A stretch of 64,000 nucleotides of DNA from Sphagnum compactum (GCA_965153455.1 OZ234500.1:16305579-16369578), one strand, 5' to 3'; shown: positions 34,400 through 48,394, counted from the stretch's first letter. Notes: generated from the letters alone by a model not told the origin. Made by a program: numbers and translations.

Positions 34400-36265
34400 T
34401 TCTAGAGCACATGTCTCTATTTTCTACTCATAATTGAGGATGGAATATGCAATGTCACCTTGAGACTTGTCAAACACGCTTTACCTTTTCCCTCTGGCCT
34501 CCTCCATTATTATCATCATGACTTTTGTTCACATCCACACACCAACCTTTCTTTTTCCCAAAAAACTATAGCCAAAAAGCTAAGTCATAAATTTAAAAAG
34601 TGCTAAACTCAAATGCTTTTTTGAGATTCTCAATAGCCAAAATCCAACCAAATTCAGAGAAAAATCGTCAGATTTCCATACATGGTTTTCAAGTACGTAG
34701 CCAAAAATAAGAGAAATATGTTAAAAATTTTCTAATGCCATATTTAGCTCATAGCCAAATCTGACTAAATCTTCCTACTGATGATAGCCACTTGGGCTAT
34801 ATCTCAAAACTGACCCAAAAATTTATTGATCCACACGTTTCCTGCTGTTTGCTGATTTCACCCAGTGCATTATTGAAGAAATTGGGAATTATTATTTTTA
34901 ATAGTGTGAATTCGAGAAAAAAATGATCCAAAAAATGGAAAACATCAACAAAATTTACAAACCACAAAATGGAAAAAAAAGAAAAAAAAACACTGGTACA
35001 AAGGTATATATTTATGTGTGCACTCTAAATAAAGTAGGGAAAAACATGTTGTGAAACGAATGATGTTTTACTGCAAGACCCTTTTTGACTCCTTATCTGG
35101 AAAACCACAATCAGCACGATTGACATCTGGTGCAAACATGTTGGATCTGAGATCTGAGGCCTTAGCCTAGTCAAAGCCAGTAACTTTTTGCTCATTTTTG
35201 GTTTGTGTCATGGTGCCCACAACCAAGTCTGGTGTTTGTGAAGGAATCGGGGCAACCTGTAATTAATGGCCAGGCTGAACCTGCACCTACGTTAGTACAT
35301 TCACATACCCACCCCCCCCCCCCCCACATCGAGCTCTGTCCAGCGCCATTTCTGGGCCTGACAGTGCAGCCCTGCAGAGAACCGTGTGATTCTGTCCAGT
35401 GTTGGTCTGGTATCAGGTTTTGAAGATATCAGGCAGTTCCTGGTATTAGGTTTGTTTTTATTTTACCCCGTAATTTATTAACATTTTAATTTTTTGATAC
35501 CAGAATGTTATCAATAATAACATATTTGTTATTTAACAAACCGGTATCAACTTGATGACATGGAATTGCATTTCACAGTTTCATAGTGGTCCCTGGGATT
35601 CATTCCCAGTCTCTCTCCCAGTACTGAGTCGCATTCGTTTCATTCATACAACCTGCTTGATGCAAAAGAAAATTCGGATCTTGCTCAGAATTGTGTTGCT
35701 CAATGTGCTTGGATTGGCTCTTTCAGGATTGCAGTTAAACCTGCAAGTGGAGGACTATGCCTGTCTGAAGCTCTGGGCATCACTTCCGGGTTGCCAAGCC
35801 GTGTTATCAATCTCCTCAACACTGATGTTATTATAATCATGATTGGTCTTTGCTTGATCACAAACAGCCAATAGATTGTGCAACAAGTTTGCACCTCTGG
35901 CAAACACTCCCTCATCAGTAGGCTCTGAAGCTTCTTGATCTTGTTTCTTTACATAACAATGCTTGGTGGTGGTTGGTCTTTGTGATGATGTGATTTCATT
36001 CTTCATGATCCCTCTCATCATCATCATCATCATCATCATCATTTCTGACATTGAATGATGATCAGTCTTAGACTGGAATAGCAGTATCTCGATCTCATTT
36101 GTGAATTTCAAGTCCTGTCCCTTCTTGTCTCTTGTAACAATGCAAGGAAAATCTTGAACTGCAGCTCTTTCAGCAGCGGCAGGACATTGATCAGTTTGTT
36201 GTTGTGTTGTTGAGAAACCAGATCCGTGGTGTGCCTGTGTGAAGAGAACCACTTGGTTCATACAT
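34400..36265. other. No gene recognised; C tract and ATC microsatellite
   Basis: Contains repeated ATAGCCAAA motifs (34560-34790), a C tract of about 15 (35311-35326), and (ATC)n at 36010-36041. The minus frame 35755-36261 reads through the microsatellite as poly-Met; its last 60 residues look protein-like (ASEPTDEGVFARGANLLHNL) but are not recognised. Confidence 0.45.
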
Positions 36266-36267
36266 AC

Positions 36268-36551
36268 TCAGCTTTCCTCAATGGTGGCAAATCCAACCCT
36301 CTCTTCTTCAATGAGCATTTGATAGCCTTGGACATGACAGTCAAAATGCTCTGCAACTGCTTGGCTTCCTCCTACGAAAGCCATGGGAAAAAGTTGCACA
36401 GGCAAGGTGTACTGTTGTCTCAGGGGTGGAATCTCAAACTGAGCTCTAAAATCTGCGTCCACCAGTATCCTTCTTCTCCTCCCCCTGCCAGACTCACCAG
36501 CAGCATCTACACTTTCCATGGCTAGGTCTCTGTATTCATAATTACTTGCAG
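36268..36551 (-). pseudogene. DUF506/PDDEXK_6-like exon
   Basis: From an acceptor-like GATGTCAG at about 36552 the minus frame reads NYEYRDLAM, an Arg-rich linker, then RILVDADFRAQFEI, QYTLPVQLFPMAFVG, and stops at 36268. This order (YEYIDV, then IVDxDFRxxFEIARPT, then LxxLPxxFVG) matches the plant DUF506 family of unknown function with a PD-(D/E)XK-type fold. The usual C-terminal part (LKKxGLHxPPWRK) is missing. Probably a relic or single exon; flanking exons were not found. Confidence 0.45.
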
Positions 36552-37489
36552 CTGACATCAAACAAAGACAAAATGGTGTGCGGAAAAAGCATGTCAATTT
36601 TTCTTGCATATGTATTGTTCTTGTCAAGCTAAACATCTCAAGATACACATTCACATGCATAGAACTTCATGAGATCAATGCTGCAAGATTGATTGATTAC
36701 AGAGAGATTGATCAATTGCTGAGAGAGATTTTGGCAATGAAAATGGCAAGATGGACATGAACGTTGTTTGCGACACAACAGTGAGCTATGGAGTCAAGCA
36801 GCTTCTGACTGCTGCAGGCAGGGTCAGGTTATGATCAGCTTGGAAGCTCAAGGGTTTGCAAAGATGCAAGAATATTCATGAAGGTAGCACGTAAGAAATT
36901 TCTTTTGTTTGAAATTCAATTCAATCATTTGTGTCTGCTTTGTGCATATTGAAATAATGCAAGTCAAGCAATTTGAGACACTCTCTTATGGGGCCTGGCC
37001 CAAGTGATTATTAATTGCATACACTACTTTTAAAGGCTCATCCCAGTAATGGCCAAGTTATCATTCCACCTGCAAAGTTTGTGTGCTGCATGATAAGTAT
37101 AAAAAGCATCCTGAAACTTATCTCTACTTCTAAGATGCAGAAACTGGCAGCAGATGTGGTCAATACTGGTCAGCAGTGAGAAAGGAGGTGCTCTTGTTCC
37201 TAGTCATCTCCATGACAGATCTGTGGCACAACACTTACTAAATTGTTGCAGTAAACCAAAGCCCTCTAGTATTGCTGAAAAATGCCTCATTTTGATAAAC
37301 CTGGTGTTCACATGATGTCATATGCAGATGAGCCCATTGTGCTGTGGTTGGACTTTACTAAGAAACTATGATACGCATCATTTCAGATTTCTACTGCTTT
37401 GAAGTCCAGGTTCAGCATTGACAATTGATGGGACAGAGTTAATAGTCAGGAGAACTGGAGAATACATGCATGGCATCCAAATCTCAATG

Positions 37490-38060
37490 TTCTAAAAGCC
37501 TACTTTGGAAGCAGTCTCTATATGCCAAAATGAGGATTTGGCTGATGTTGGAACAACTGTTCCTGTATCTGTTCTTCCTGAGCATCAAGGAGTCTGGTTG
37601 CAGAGCTTTCTTCAATAGCAATGCCTGATCTCTGCTTCTCTTTCTGCTCAGTATCCTTATCTGGTTGAGCCCCTGGATAAGACTGTGGTACTTAATTGCC
37701 ATGCAAAGCTAGTAGTACTCTCAATTGCTGTTTCACAAAAGGAGATGGCCTGCCTATGGGAAGGGAAGGGAGTATCCAATGCAATGCATTTTTCTGCTCC
37801 AGTTCCAAACGTTTTCTCTTGTGAGTCTCTCTCCTGAGAAGCTGCAGAACTTGCTTGAATACACTGTGAGGAAGATCAAACAATGTTGGAGTTGAGGAGG
37901 CTGCTTTTGAGTCCATTGCCCCCATCATGGGAACTTGTAATGTCGATGATACACTAAATTCAGAAGATGCAGTGAACACTATCATGGAGCTGTTCATCAA
38001 AAGACATGAGGGGTTTGTGTTGGAAGGTGGGCCTCCACATCTTTTTGTAGGCATCCACAA
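37490..38060 (-). pseudogene. Unrecognised decayed coding frame
   Basis: A minus frame runs from about 38060 to 37500 with a single TAA near 37692 where CAA would restore it: before it ...RRETHKRKRLELEQKNALHW and KQQLRVLLALHGN, after it VPQSYPGAQPDKDTEQKEKQ and EEQIQEQLFQHQP. Gln/Glu/Lys-rich composition is coding-like. Upstream minus sequence (38.1-38.5 kb) gives further fragments such as DMQRKVQELAVECLLD broken by stops. No family recognised. Confidence 0.35.
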
Positions 38061-38149
38061 TATTCATGACTATGTCTATAGAGTTAGACATGAGGTTGGA
38101 GCAGCACCTAAGAAACATAATAGGGATATGCTAAGGTAATGGAGGCAAT

Positions 38150-41100
38150 GGCCCTATACCATTTGGAGTCAGATTAAGAAGGATTCCAGTGTTCTTGATA
38201 AGACCCTGAAAACATCTGCGATCTATCCAATCATACACTCAAATGTCTAGGAGACACTCAACTGCCAGCTCTTGCACCTTCCTCTGCATATCAAGGATGA
38301 CCTGACTATGTTCCCATCTCAAGGACACCAAAGTCTACAATTTCCCTCTCAAACACCTCATTCACTGTGCCACATAGCAAATGTGAACTCTGGATGTTTT
38401 CAAAGCTCATCATACATAACAGGGAGCCAATTCATCACCTGCAAACTGATTGTCAATATGTCCCAGGACCTTCATTGCTGTATTTCAAAGCCCATTGTCG
38501 CTTCCATTAGGGGTTGATGCCAAATATCTTGCAAGTTAGATGTGTGAGAGAGTCTCCATGCAGTTTCAGGTGGGACCTAAATGTCTTGTTTCCCATTTTT
38601 TGATATCCTTCATATGTGTTTGTGCAGCTGCAAAGTTTGCCATTTGTGGTGTATGTAAGAGAGCAAGTTGGAAAATGGCATGCTGATACCCTCTAGTTTA
38701 GCAAATATCAACATGCAAACCTCTGTATGATGAGAAACTGGATATCTTAAAAGCCTTAATTGACTTAGTCAGGTCACTGATAGAGAACCAAAATGGCCAG
38801 ACTTTTGTGTGATGTTTGTGCAATGCCCTTGAACCCAGGCCACAGCAAGGTGTTGGGCTTGAGTCATTCAGAATGTGTCATACTTGGTTTGCTGAAGGGT
38901 GATCTCATTTCTTCTTGCACTTGTGACTCCATACTGAAGATTTTAAGTTTTATCACTCCATCTCTAGAAGTTGCATGGACCCAGATTGGTCTATAGACTG
39001 TAAATTGCTGAGACTAGAAGTTTATTGCAAATGTTGTAATGTTGCTGGATAACTATTCTTAATGACATTATGCTGTGTAAGCAGGAAAAGTATTTTGTAG
39101 TTGTACACAGACGTAGCTTGCCAGAGACACATAGTATATGCTGTTCGAGCAGTCGTGCAGGTTCAGGCTAGGTCATTGCTGCAACTTGGAAGAATCTGCA
39201 GATTGGATTTGTGATGGGCCTTGTAACCTGTTTCCACTGGCCAAAGATTTTGATGTGTGCACAATGGTCCTTAGTTGAGGGGGAAGCATGGCAGTGTCGA
39301 TGAAAACAAAAAAAGCAGTGACATGAAGCTGACAGGTTCCCATACATGTTTGACAGTAAGAGCAATGTTTTGTCATCAAGCTTGCTCCAACAACCAACTC
39401 TCAAGATGCAATACTGTTGGATGACAGCTTGCCAAGAAACAGGCATGGGAATGATTTCTTGGTGACATCAAACTTGCAAGCTTATGCTCTCCAAGACAAA
39501 ATCTTCAGTTATAGGACTATTGACCAATTCTTAGATTCTTTGAGAACTGCAGTTATATATCAGAATTGGATCTTAGATTTTTGAGAACCGTGGTTATATA
39601 TCAGAACTGGTTCTTTGAAACATGGATCCTGCTTGGAAGCCTCATTCACCCAGCAACAGCAGAGTTGTCTATTACTCCATTGCTGGACCTTTCACTCTGC
39701 ACCCAAACCCACATAAGAAGCAATTGTATGGTGCATAAAAAACTCTGTGGCAGCCATTCCATTTTGCAAAACACCCATGTCTGGGTTTCCATGTATGGCT
39801 GGCTCTCCCACTAGTATAGTGGATTCTGTAATTCCCTTTGTATAGGTGGGAGACTGGAGCTGCATCATGTTTTATGCTGGGTAAAGGCCTGATTGCAGAG
39901 CATTACACCCGCAAACCTCGGGGTCTGGCAGGGCATTACACCTGCAGAGTGATGCGCTGGTGCCAGGGCTTTACCCTATACATAAAACATTGTCTGGTTT
40001 GCCCACCTAGGTATGAAAATTAGTCTACTGTGCCTTCTTGTATGTAAAAACATGACTACTCTCACAACATGATCAAGGTGACAAAGGAGCAGGTAAAAAA
40101 TTTGTACTAGGTGAACAGTAGCTTGACAGCACCCCTTTTACTAGCAATCAAATACCTGCAGCTATAAACTCTCCATTCAGATAGAATGTATTCACTTTGC
40201 TTCACAATCACATATTCTTCAAGGCCTTCAGTTGTCATGAACTCTCTTCAGTTGTCATGAAGTCGAATCCACTAATTTCACCCAGCTTTCAGTCTCATAT
40301 CACTAGGCTAAGGGAAATGTGTACCGTGAAAACACAATTCGTTCTCCAATTTGACAAGATGCGAGCATAAACCCTTCAAAGGATTGCAACACATACGATC
40401 AAGAGTCAATACTTGTCTATCCTTTAGAAATCATGGTTTATGGCCTCTCAATTCAGCCAAAATCAAAGCCTAATCCGCTTGAGCCTTGAGTAACCAAACA
40501 TATGACAATCAAGTAAACCAAACTTCAAAGATAGAGCATGCAAATCCTCCAAAACTTGATAGTATTTTAGAATGATGCAGACTTGCTTGGCGATCCCCAA
40601 TTCTAAACAAACCTCAAAAGTTCACTAGAGACCTTGAAACGCCCTTGCCACCATGACAACCACAGACTGCAAAAGTAATGCACCCTTCCCACTTCCTTCC
40701 CGAGTCTTTAGTGACTGGCATTTGGCTCGAGCCACGAGCACAACATACAGGATGGATGGTGCAAAACACTTGTTTGTTTGAACTGTTTTCCTGTCCCATA
40801 GCTCAGTTCAGAGTGGTTAACAATGCCCTAACCAGTGGTCGGCGGGTATTTGAACTTGTTAATAATTGCTGGTTCTGGTGTTTTTAAATCTTTCAGAATC
40901 AGAAAACTACCTGTTCCCATTTTGTGGAAAAAAATCAGAATAAAAGAACTGCCAATTCGGTTATTTCAAATACCCCAAAGAAATACTGGCAGCCAATTTT
41001 TGGAATAGAATTTCCATGCAACCAATGAGAAGTCAAGTCATGGAGTGAAGGGGCCTCCCCCTTTTGTTCCTGTGGGTGGGTATGATTCATATTAATCAGT

Positions 41101-41340
41101 TCATGGGTGCACCCACACTTCTTTTTTTTTCTTTTTTTATTTGAAAGGAGGCACATTGATTGGCTGGCCCATCACCACTAGTGGTTATTAGGGTTTTAAA
41201 TCCTAAAGTGGTTATTAGAATAAAAAAGTGGTTATTAGGGTTTTAAATCCTCAGATTTCAAAAAGTACTAAATAGAATCTGTCAGATTTCAATATTAGGT
41301 ATCCAAGAAAATGGAAGGATGCTTAACTTTTTTCATTTTC
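38150..41340. other. No gene recognised
   Basis: Moderate GC, many short open frames without domains. A 24-bp block (GTGGTTATTAGGGTTTTAAA...) is duplicated at about 41180 and 41229. Confidence 0.4.
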
Positions 41341-41344
41341 ATAT

Positions 41345-41415
41345 CTTACGCAAAGGGTAACTCCCTTGGAGCGGTAGTATCCTACTCTCACTCCGAGGGA
41401 GTTGCCTTGCGTAAG
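41345..41415. repeat. Hairpin-forming inverted repeat
   Basis: Left arm 41345-41371 (CTTACGCAAAGGGTAACTCC...) pairs with right arm 41391-41415 (...GGGAGTTGCCTTGCGTAAG), about 22 of 25 positions. The loop itself contains GTAG...CTAC, extending the stem. It could be a small MITE or a microRNA-type precursor. Confidence 0.75.
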
Positions 41416-41419
41416 GCCC

Positions 41420-44400
41420 AATGGACGACACACACATATATTCTTATGGTCCATCACCTCTTTTGGCTACATCCAAAAATGCCAAAAAGAATCCTGGAAT
41501 GTCCTACATGAATCATGAATGATGAAAAATCATTTGGTGGAATAATCGGTCCTCAACTTAGAGAAATGACTGAGGATGGCTGAGATTGCTACCAAGGATG
41601 CAAAGCATATTTTTAGGGTACCTGGAGGCAAATCTGAGTCAATCTCTCAAGTTGCCAGGCACCCAGTTCATGGGGTTTAAACCAATGCCAAAGAACATTG
41701 GGTATACAGCACACATGGTGTTCAACAGGGAGCATCTCCAGAAATATCACACTGTGGCTCCAAAGAAAAACACAGGAATAAATAGTAAGGGTTTCACGTC
41801 CTCAGACACCACATGATGATCCGATGGAGAAGGTCCTTTGAAGTCCATGAGAGTTTTGCAAAAACTATTGGGAGACACATTTGAGTTCCACTACAATTCA
41901 GGTCCGCACTTTTGCTACATTAGGAAAACACACCCAAACATGTAATTGGGAATGAAAATTTTACAAAGCGAAATAACTGGGACCCAAACTACTTTTTCCA
42001 CCAATTTTGGTGATAAACTGAGTTTCATCCTGTCTTTCCTTTTTCATGAGCACCTCCACTGCTGCTACACATATTTTCACTACTCCTACCTACTATAATT
42101 ACTCTCGAACCTTGTGCATTGAATGTTGAATTTCATCATTTCATACTGAGATTTAATAAAATACCCTTCTTTCAAAAGTTGGATCTAATGTGTCTGCGCG
42201 ACACTATGGTATTATTGTAAACCATTTTTGGTTCAGCCCTTAAGGGTAGAGAGACTAGAGACACTGGGATGCAATCTAAGGGTCATACAGAGTCCCACGA
42301 CTATCTAGGGCAAAAGTAAAGGATCCACTTCAGCTTCACCATGCTAACTAGTAAACCCCTAACCACAATGTGTTTTTAATATGTTGAATATTATCATCCT
42401 TATGGATGATGTCATTTAAAGGGCAGAGCCATTATGGGCTTGCTCATATTTAGTCAGATTTAGTCAATTCAACTTGAAGACTCTGGGGAAGCTGGAAATT
42501 GTCAGAACCGATTGATTGATTTGATGCATAATAATCTATCTCATCTTACTCATAACTTTTGGTCAGACCCCATAACTGATTGCCTGCAGTTTTGAGGAAT
42601 AGTTAGGGTATTGATAATTGTAGGCTAGGTCCTAAATTTTGATGTTGAACTGATTTTCAATTAAACCCTAAACCCTAAACCCCACTTCCCTAACCCATGA
42701 CTAGTATCAATGATTGTATTTAGATGCTTATGACCACCCCCAGGTGCACTATAGGTGGCGGGAGTACATGTGACAATAGACTCTACCAAAAAACATTATA
42801 TGTACCTAATCAGCAAAACCCATGAAGCTAAACCTATCTAAGGCCCAAGCCCAAAAATCTCCAGCCCAACTTAACCCATGCTGACTTCTTGGGCCAACTT
42901 GAGCTTGTAATTGAAAGTCTTTTCTCGGCCCAAGGACTTGCAAGCTAAGGATATGGTCCAAGAAGCGGACCCCTAATTGTATGAAAAGTAGAATGCATCA
43001 ACAATGAAAATATGCATAATTTAATAATACAACTCTTGGGGCCAAGCCAAAGAAATTGCTTCCTTATCATATGAGCATTTATCTTTCATGAGCATCAAAA
43101 TAATGCCGTCATGGCAATCACATTGTCTTTGGTTTTTGGGATTGTGCCCAAGTTTAAAACCCATGGGCAATTTAGCAAATTGGAATTCTCCAGAGTTTGG
43201 CCAGTTCTTGGGCCCTAGTGTGAAGTGGGCCTAAATTAGTGCTAGCTTGTCAATCCTAAGCCTATATCACACCTTGGGGTGGAGGTGAACGCCAAGCTCA
43301 AATTAAGCTATCTTATTGACAAAACTCTTTTAAATAGTTGTGAGACCTTTCCACTATAAATCAAGGTGAAAATTAATTGACATCGCCTTCTCTAGTTCCC
43401 ATCTTATGTTTTTATTCTTGGTGAATTTAGCCAAATGCCTAACTTACAAGTGCTAGGGCAAATGTAAAACTAAGACAAAAGAAGGATTTTTTAAATGGGT
43501 TCATTTCAATGTTGGGTAGTTTTTTTAATTTTTAAATATTCAACTATTTTGGTTCTTTAAATTTTTCACAATTAAAGAACTGTTAGTTTTGGTTATTGGG
43601 GGGAGAAAATCAGAATCAAAGAACCATATGTTCTGGTTATTTTAGTAACATTAACCAAACTATAGTTTTCATGACTGGTTATCAAGAATATTCTCAAAAC
43701 CACAAGGGGAAGTGTTACATTTTTACAAGAAGGGCATCAGTTTAACATAAGGTACTTGTTTATTACTTTGGAGGTAAGGAATTACAAACATATAGAAGAA
43801 AAATAAAATTAGGTGCCTACAAAAAATCTTGATAATATTTATAAAGAAACAAGGCATTTGAAAATCATTTGATTTTCATTAACTCATAAATCATCAAACA
43901 CATAATGAAATTAGTTGCCTCCCAACTTTAATCATGATAAACATATTATTAATGTATATTTATGGTATATTTCAAATTGTACATCAAGGCAAAGCAACAC
44001 TAAACAATTTGACATGCAAATGAAATTTCCAACTATTTACATATTTTAAGAAAGAGTGCTTTATTGGAGCAATTTAACTTCTTTTCCTAACATATTAATT
44101 AGGCATCACCTTTTTTGTATTAAATGTTATATGTCACTATGTATGTATGGAGTTTTGGGTAAGTTTCTTCCTCTTTTAGTGTGTGATCTAGTTTAGGTCA
44201 TTTTAAAGAACTCCAGTGGCTTTGTTGTATACTAAGATTATGCAGAAACCATGAATTAAAACCCAAATTTTGAATATGAATGATTCAAAATGTACATAGA
44301 CTTTCTAGGCCTACATTGTGATAAGAGTTTTATTTTAGTAATGGTTGGAATCAATATATTATTTGCATTGTGGAATTTTGCACCATTTGCTTCTTATGAC

Positions 44401-45600
44401 CATCATTGTTGGGGTACATATAACTTTGCAAATGTTTTTTGAATGCGGTTAATGAACCTTCACAAATCACAAAAGAGATAATAATCTTTGATGGGGAGCT
44501 TGTGTCTTGTGGTCATGCATACTTGATTTAGAGTTGAAAATAATCATCTCAAATTTTGAAAGAACCATTTGCCTTGGATCATGTCAACCACAAATGTGCA
44601 ATGATCAATATGAAGAAAAATGCCTTAGTCACCGGCTTTCAACATAAACATTGCACCTACATAACTTTATGGCATTTATTCCAAGAATGTCATTGAAGAA
44701 GTTGTTCCTTATTCAAGATCAACTTCTATTAGAAAACATTTTACATGAGAGCTAATTGACAAATCATCATGTCCTCAAATCTCTTTGTTCACAATTTCAT
44801 AAAAATTTTTCTTTTCAAACAACTTGTTAAATAAAATCTTCTTGCAAATATATGAGGCATTCATTGGTCATACAAACAAAATTGTAAGATCAATTATGCA
44901 TGGTTGAACATTTTGGAATGCATAAACATTCAATAAGAACATTCTTCATAAACAATAAAAAGGTGTTTGTTTAGGGTTTAGGGGTTTAGAGTTTCAAGCA
45001 AAATGAGGAACAATGAGGGTTTACATTTTGTTCCAAATCCATGGATTTGTTTTCTCATGTATGTGAAAGGAATATATTTCACTCCTAACATTGCCACCAT
45101 TAAAATTTCATTGACGAAGTTAAGAAAAGGTTGAGATGGAGATTAGTAAACCATTTTTTTTTTGCCATTAAAATCTTATGGTCAAAGTGTTATTACTTTA
45201 AACATCAACAAATGGTCCTGAGGTTGTGGTTTTTCATGATAAGTGAAGCAAGAAACCAACATAACCAACATTGGAACTCTTCTTGGAAGACTAGCAATTC
45301 TTGCCATCAAATTTAGAATATTTATGTAATGTAACTGAAGCAACTTGTGCTTTCATAGGTGGAGCATTAGTGGGTGAGGCATTAATTAAAGGAGGTGCAC
45401 ATTTGGAGGTGCATTAATGGTTAGTTGTGTTCGGTTTAATGACATCTTTTGTGCCTCTAACAACTTCAAATGCAAGTCAAAAGGTTTCAATTGTCTTGCA
45501 TTTCTCATTAGGTCATTTGAAGTCAAATTGAATTATAGTATTAGGTCCAATTGAAGAGCATTTACTAAACATCTAAGGACTAATCATCTTTCAAGTCATT
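41420..45600. other. No gene recognised; telomere-like heptamers
   Basis: AT-rich intergenic sequence. Near 42660-42685 there are three CCCTAAA units and near 44970 TTTAGGG-like units, too few for an interstitial telomere. No supported genes. Confidence 0.45.
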
Positions 45601-45622
45601 TTCTTGTGTAACATTTCTTTAA

Positions 45623-46740
45623 TTAATATACGTGGAAACAAGACATTGAAATGTCTTGGGGAAAAATATCTTCAAAACCTATTTGTTTGGCAATCATTTT
45701 TCTTGAAGTCGTAATGGACGACAATTGTAGATTTGTTGTTGGGTTGTCATTTTCATACTCATAGTGCAATGTGTAATCTAAAGGGGTACAAATTTCAAAA
45801 CCAAACATTGTAAATATAACACTACCTCTTTTGCAAGCAAGAGGGGAGCCACTAATTCTAGATGTTTCAAATTTGTGAGGAAGTGGTGTGGATGACAGCC
45901 TTGCAAGTGTTGTTGTTCCAAAAGGGCTTATTTTTTCACTCATGCATTTTACAATTGCATCATCATTGAAACAACATTATTTAATTGGTAATATTTTAAA
46001 TTGGGTATTTGTTTTTATGAAGTGAATTATTATTCCAATAGACCCCCATTGAATCACAATCAAATTGTTTGACTAAACCAAATGAGGTACTTTTAAAGTT
46101 TCCTAAATCAAATGTTACAATCAAAACTCATAAATGGAATCCTAATTCATTGGGACTCCTCTAATAATGCTTCCATTTTATTGATGAAGTTTGAGTTCAT
46201 TATACCTCATTTTGATAGCCATAGGTACATTTTTTGCTACTGTTGGCTCTACTATTGGTAAAACTACAATTTCTTGTCCAGGTGCAAGTACCCGTTTAAC
46301 TCTTTTGGACATTATGATGCCCTGAGTTGCGGCTTTTGTTCAACCACATAATGAATATGAGGATTTTAATTCTAAGCTCTTTCTTTAAGCTTTTCATCTT
46401 CATGTTCTTGTTCATAATAAAAAGGTGAAACTGATTTGTACCTTGGTATTACTTCCCCCCTTTCTGACATGTTGAGTCTTTGTTATTTTCCATGAATCAG
46501 AACATTAAAGTCATGTTGTTACATCAAACTTGTTGACTCCAATGCAATTCTCTATCAAGGTCCAAATTTTTGATTTCTTCATCTAAACTCAACTTATGAA
46601 TCTACATTTTCAATTTGACATTTTTCTCTCCTAGAATTTCAGTGTAAATTGTTGGTGCGGTTCTATGCTTCATTAATATACATTTCACAAAAAATTATCG
46701 GTGCTGCTTGAGGCATTCTATGGCTTCCATTTATGATCAT
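45623..46740 (-). mobile_element. Retrotransposon region, inverted copy A
   Basis: 46140-46735 is, on the minus strand, about 95% identical by eye to 54415-55005 on the plus strand (for example KRV(E/K)RVLAPGQEIVVL in the same frame). The sequence then diverges and leads to an open minus frame 45623-45943 (106 residues, starting EKISPFGTTTLARLSSTPLP), not recognised. Probably the 5' coding region of an LTR element; pol was not found. A possible LTR fragment lies at 47815-47930 in the same orientation. Confidence 0.6.
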
Positions 46741-47814
46741 ATGGATTTCTTTCTCAAAATTCATGTGGATGATTACTTTACTAAAATTGTGATTTAAGGT
46801 GTTATTGGCAAAAATCAAAAAACATTATGGACTTTTAAGGGTTGCAAAATTCTTTGATTTTAGAAAGTTATTTTAGAAAATAATTTTTAATAATTTTTGC
46901 AACCTTGTCATTTCATTGTGTTCTATATAATGTGAATGAATTTTAACTATCTTGTATTAGTTGGAAAAAAAAAACTTTGGTTTTTCAAATGTGATGTTGA
47001 GAGAGTGATGTTTGTGGGATAATTTTTTTAGTGTCAAAATTTGGCCAAAGTGGACTCTTACTATGCCAAAAATGAGCCACTCTAGCTTGCAATTACCCAT
47101 TTACTGTCTTTGATTATGCATGTTTTCTTTCATCAAACTAAATATAATCCACAAAAGGAATTCAACATAGGGTAGGTTCATTAAGCAATTGGCCATCACA
47201 TCAAGCTCATTGCATGTGGTCCAAGATGTGAAGTTCATTCCTACTTATGGCAAATAGGAATCTTACATGGGTAAATTGTCAAAGAAATTGGCAATGTACC
47301 CTAAAGTTTTATCACACCACAAGAAATAATAGCAAATATGATATATTTTAATATATTCTATCAAAAGAGATCCAAACATAAATATGCATGTCAATAATTT
47401 TGCTACATCCTTTGGAAACCAATGAAGTTTTTTACATTGACCAAAAGAAATCACATCCATACATAAAATAATATTCATTAGCATCTAGTGCAACAAGTAA
47501 TATCACAACTCATTTACCATTACACATCACAAAACCCTCCCCATCAACATCATGAAACTTGTCAATGTCAACCAAGAATTCAACCAAATCGTGTACCCAT
47601 CTTGAAGGACATATGGGCTACCATTCTAAAATCAAACACCACATGTTGTTTAAGAAGCATTATACATCAAACCTTTGACACCATCGTGGATTTTAAGGTC
47701 TTTAACCCATCATGCAAATAGTTGTTTACATAGCTCAAGCCTAGTGATGACATTCTTCATTTTGCACATTAAAATTCTTTAAAATTCTTCATTTAGCACC
47801 TTGTCATAACATTC

Positions 47815-47930
47815 TTTACCCGCGAATGTTTACCAAATTACACTGGTTGATCTATAAATTTTTTTAAAATTCTTGCTTCTTTGGGCTTCCATAACATTCT
47901 CGCACCAAGAATGTCATAACTATGAGCTCA
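47815..47930 (-). repeat. Dispersed repeat, second copy of 2641-2753
   Basis: Same family and orientation as 2641-2753. Its place upstream of retrotransposon copy A on the minus strand would fit an LTR, but extent and partner are unknown. Confidence 0.5.
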
Positions 47931-48394
47931 AGTTGTAAAAACTTATGTGAACATCAGAAGTAAGCAATGTGATCATAAACTTCGCAATCCAAATGCAAGG
48001 AATCAATAAACAAAAGTGTAAACCTATAATGGCAACACCATTGAGTACACCCCAATTGAATGGTGCCCATGTGATCTAGGTTTCATCAACTGCAACCAGT
48101 TTTCCTTTTATTTTACAAACCAACTTTTCAACCTCATGATTGAATGCACATTAAAAACAATTTATGCCTAGACATATTAATTTTTGCTAGGGCCCTTTTT
48201 TGTAAAAGAAAGAAGGGTTTGCACAACCCACACCCACACCCTTTTGTAGTGAGCTTATTAAAAAAACATTGGAAGGTTTTGTTCATTATCCACATTTGTA
48301 TTATAACTACTTCCTTACAAATTAATCAAATTCCAACTAAGTATATTCAATAAATTACAAAGTACAAGTCAAAACATTAGAAGAAATCTTGTAT

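Noticed and set aside
35755-36261. 168-residue minus ORF containing poly-Met
   Set aside because: The middle is an ATC microsatellite; only the C-terminal part is protein-like and no family was recognised.
42660-42690. Interstitial telomere
   Set aside because: Only about three CCCTAAA units, within chance expectation for AT-rich plant DNA.
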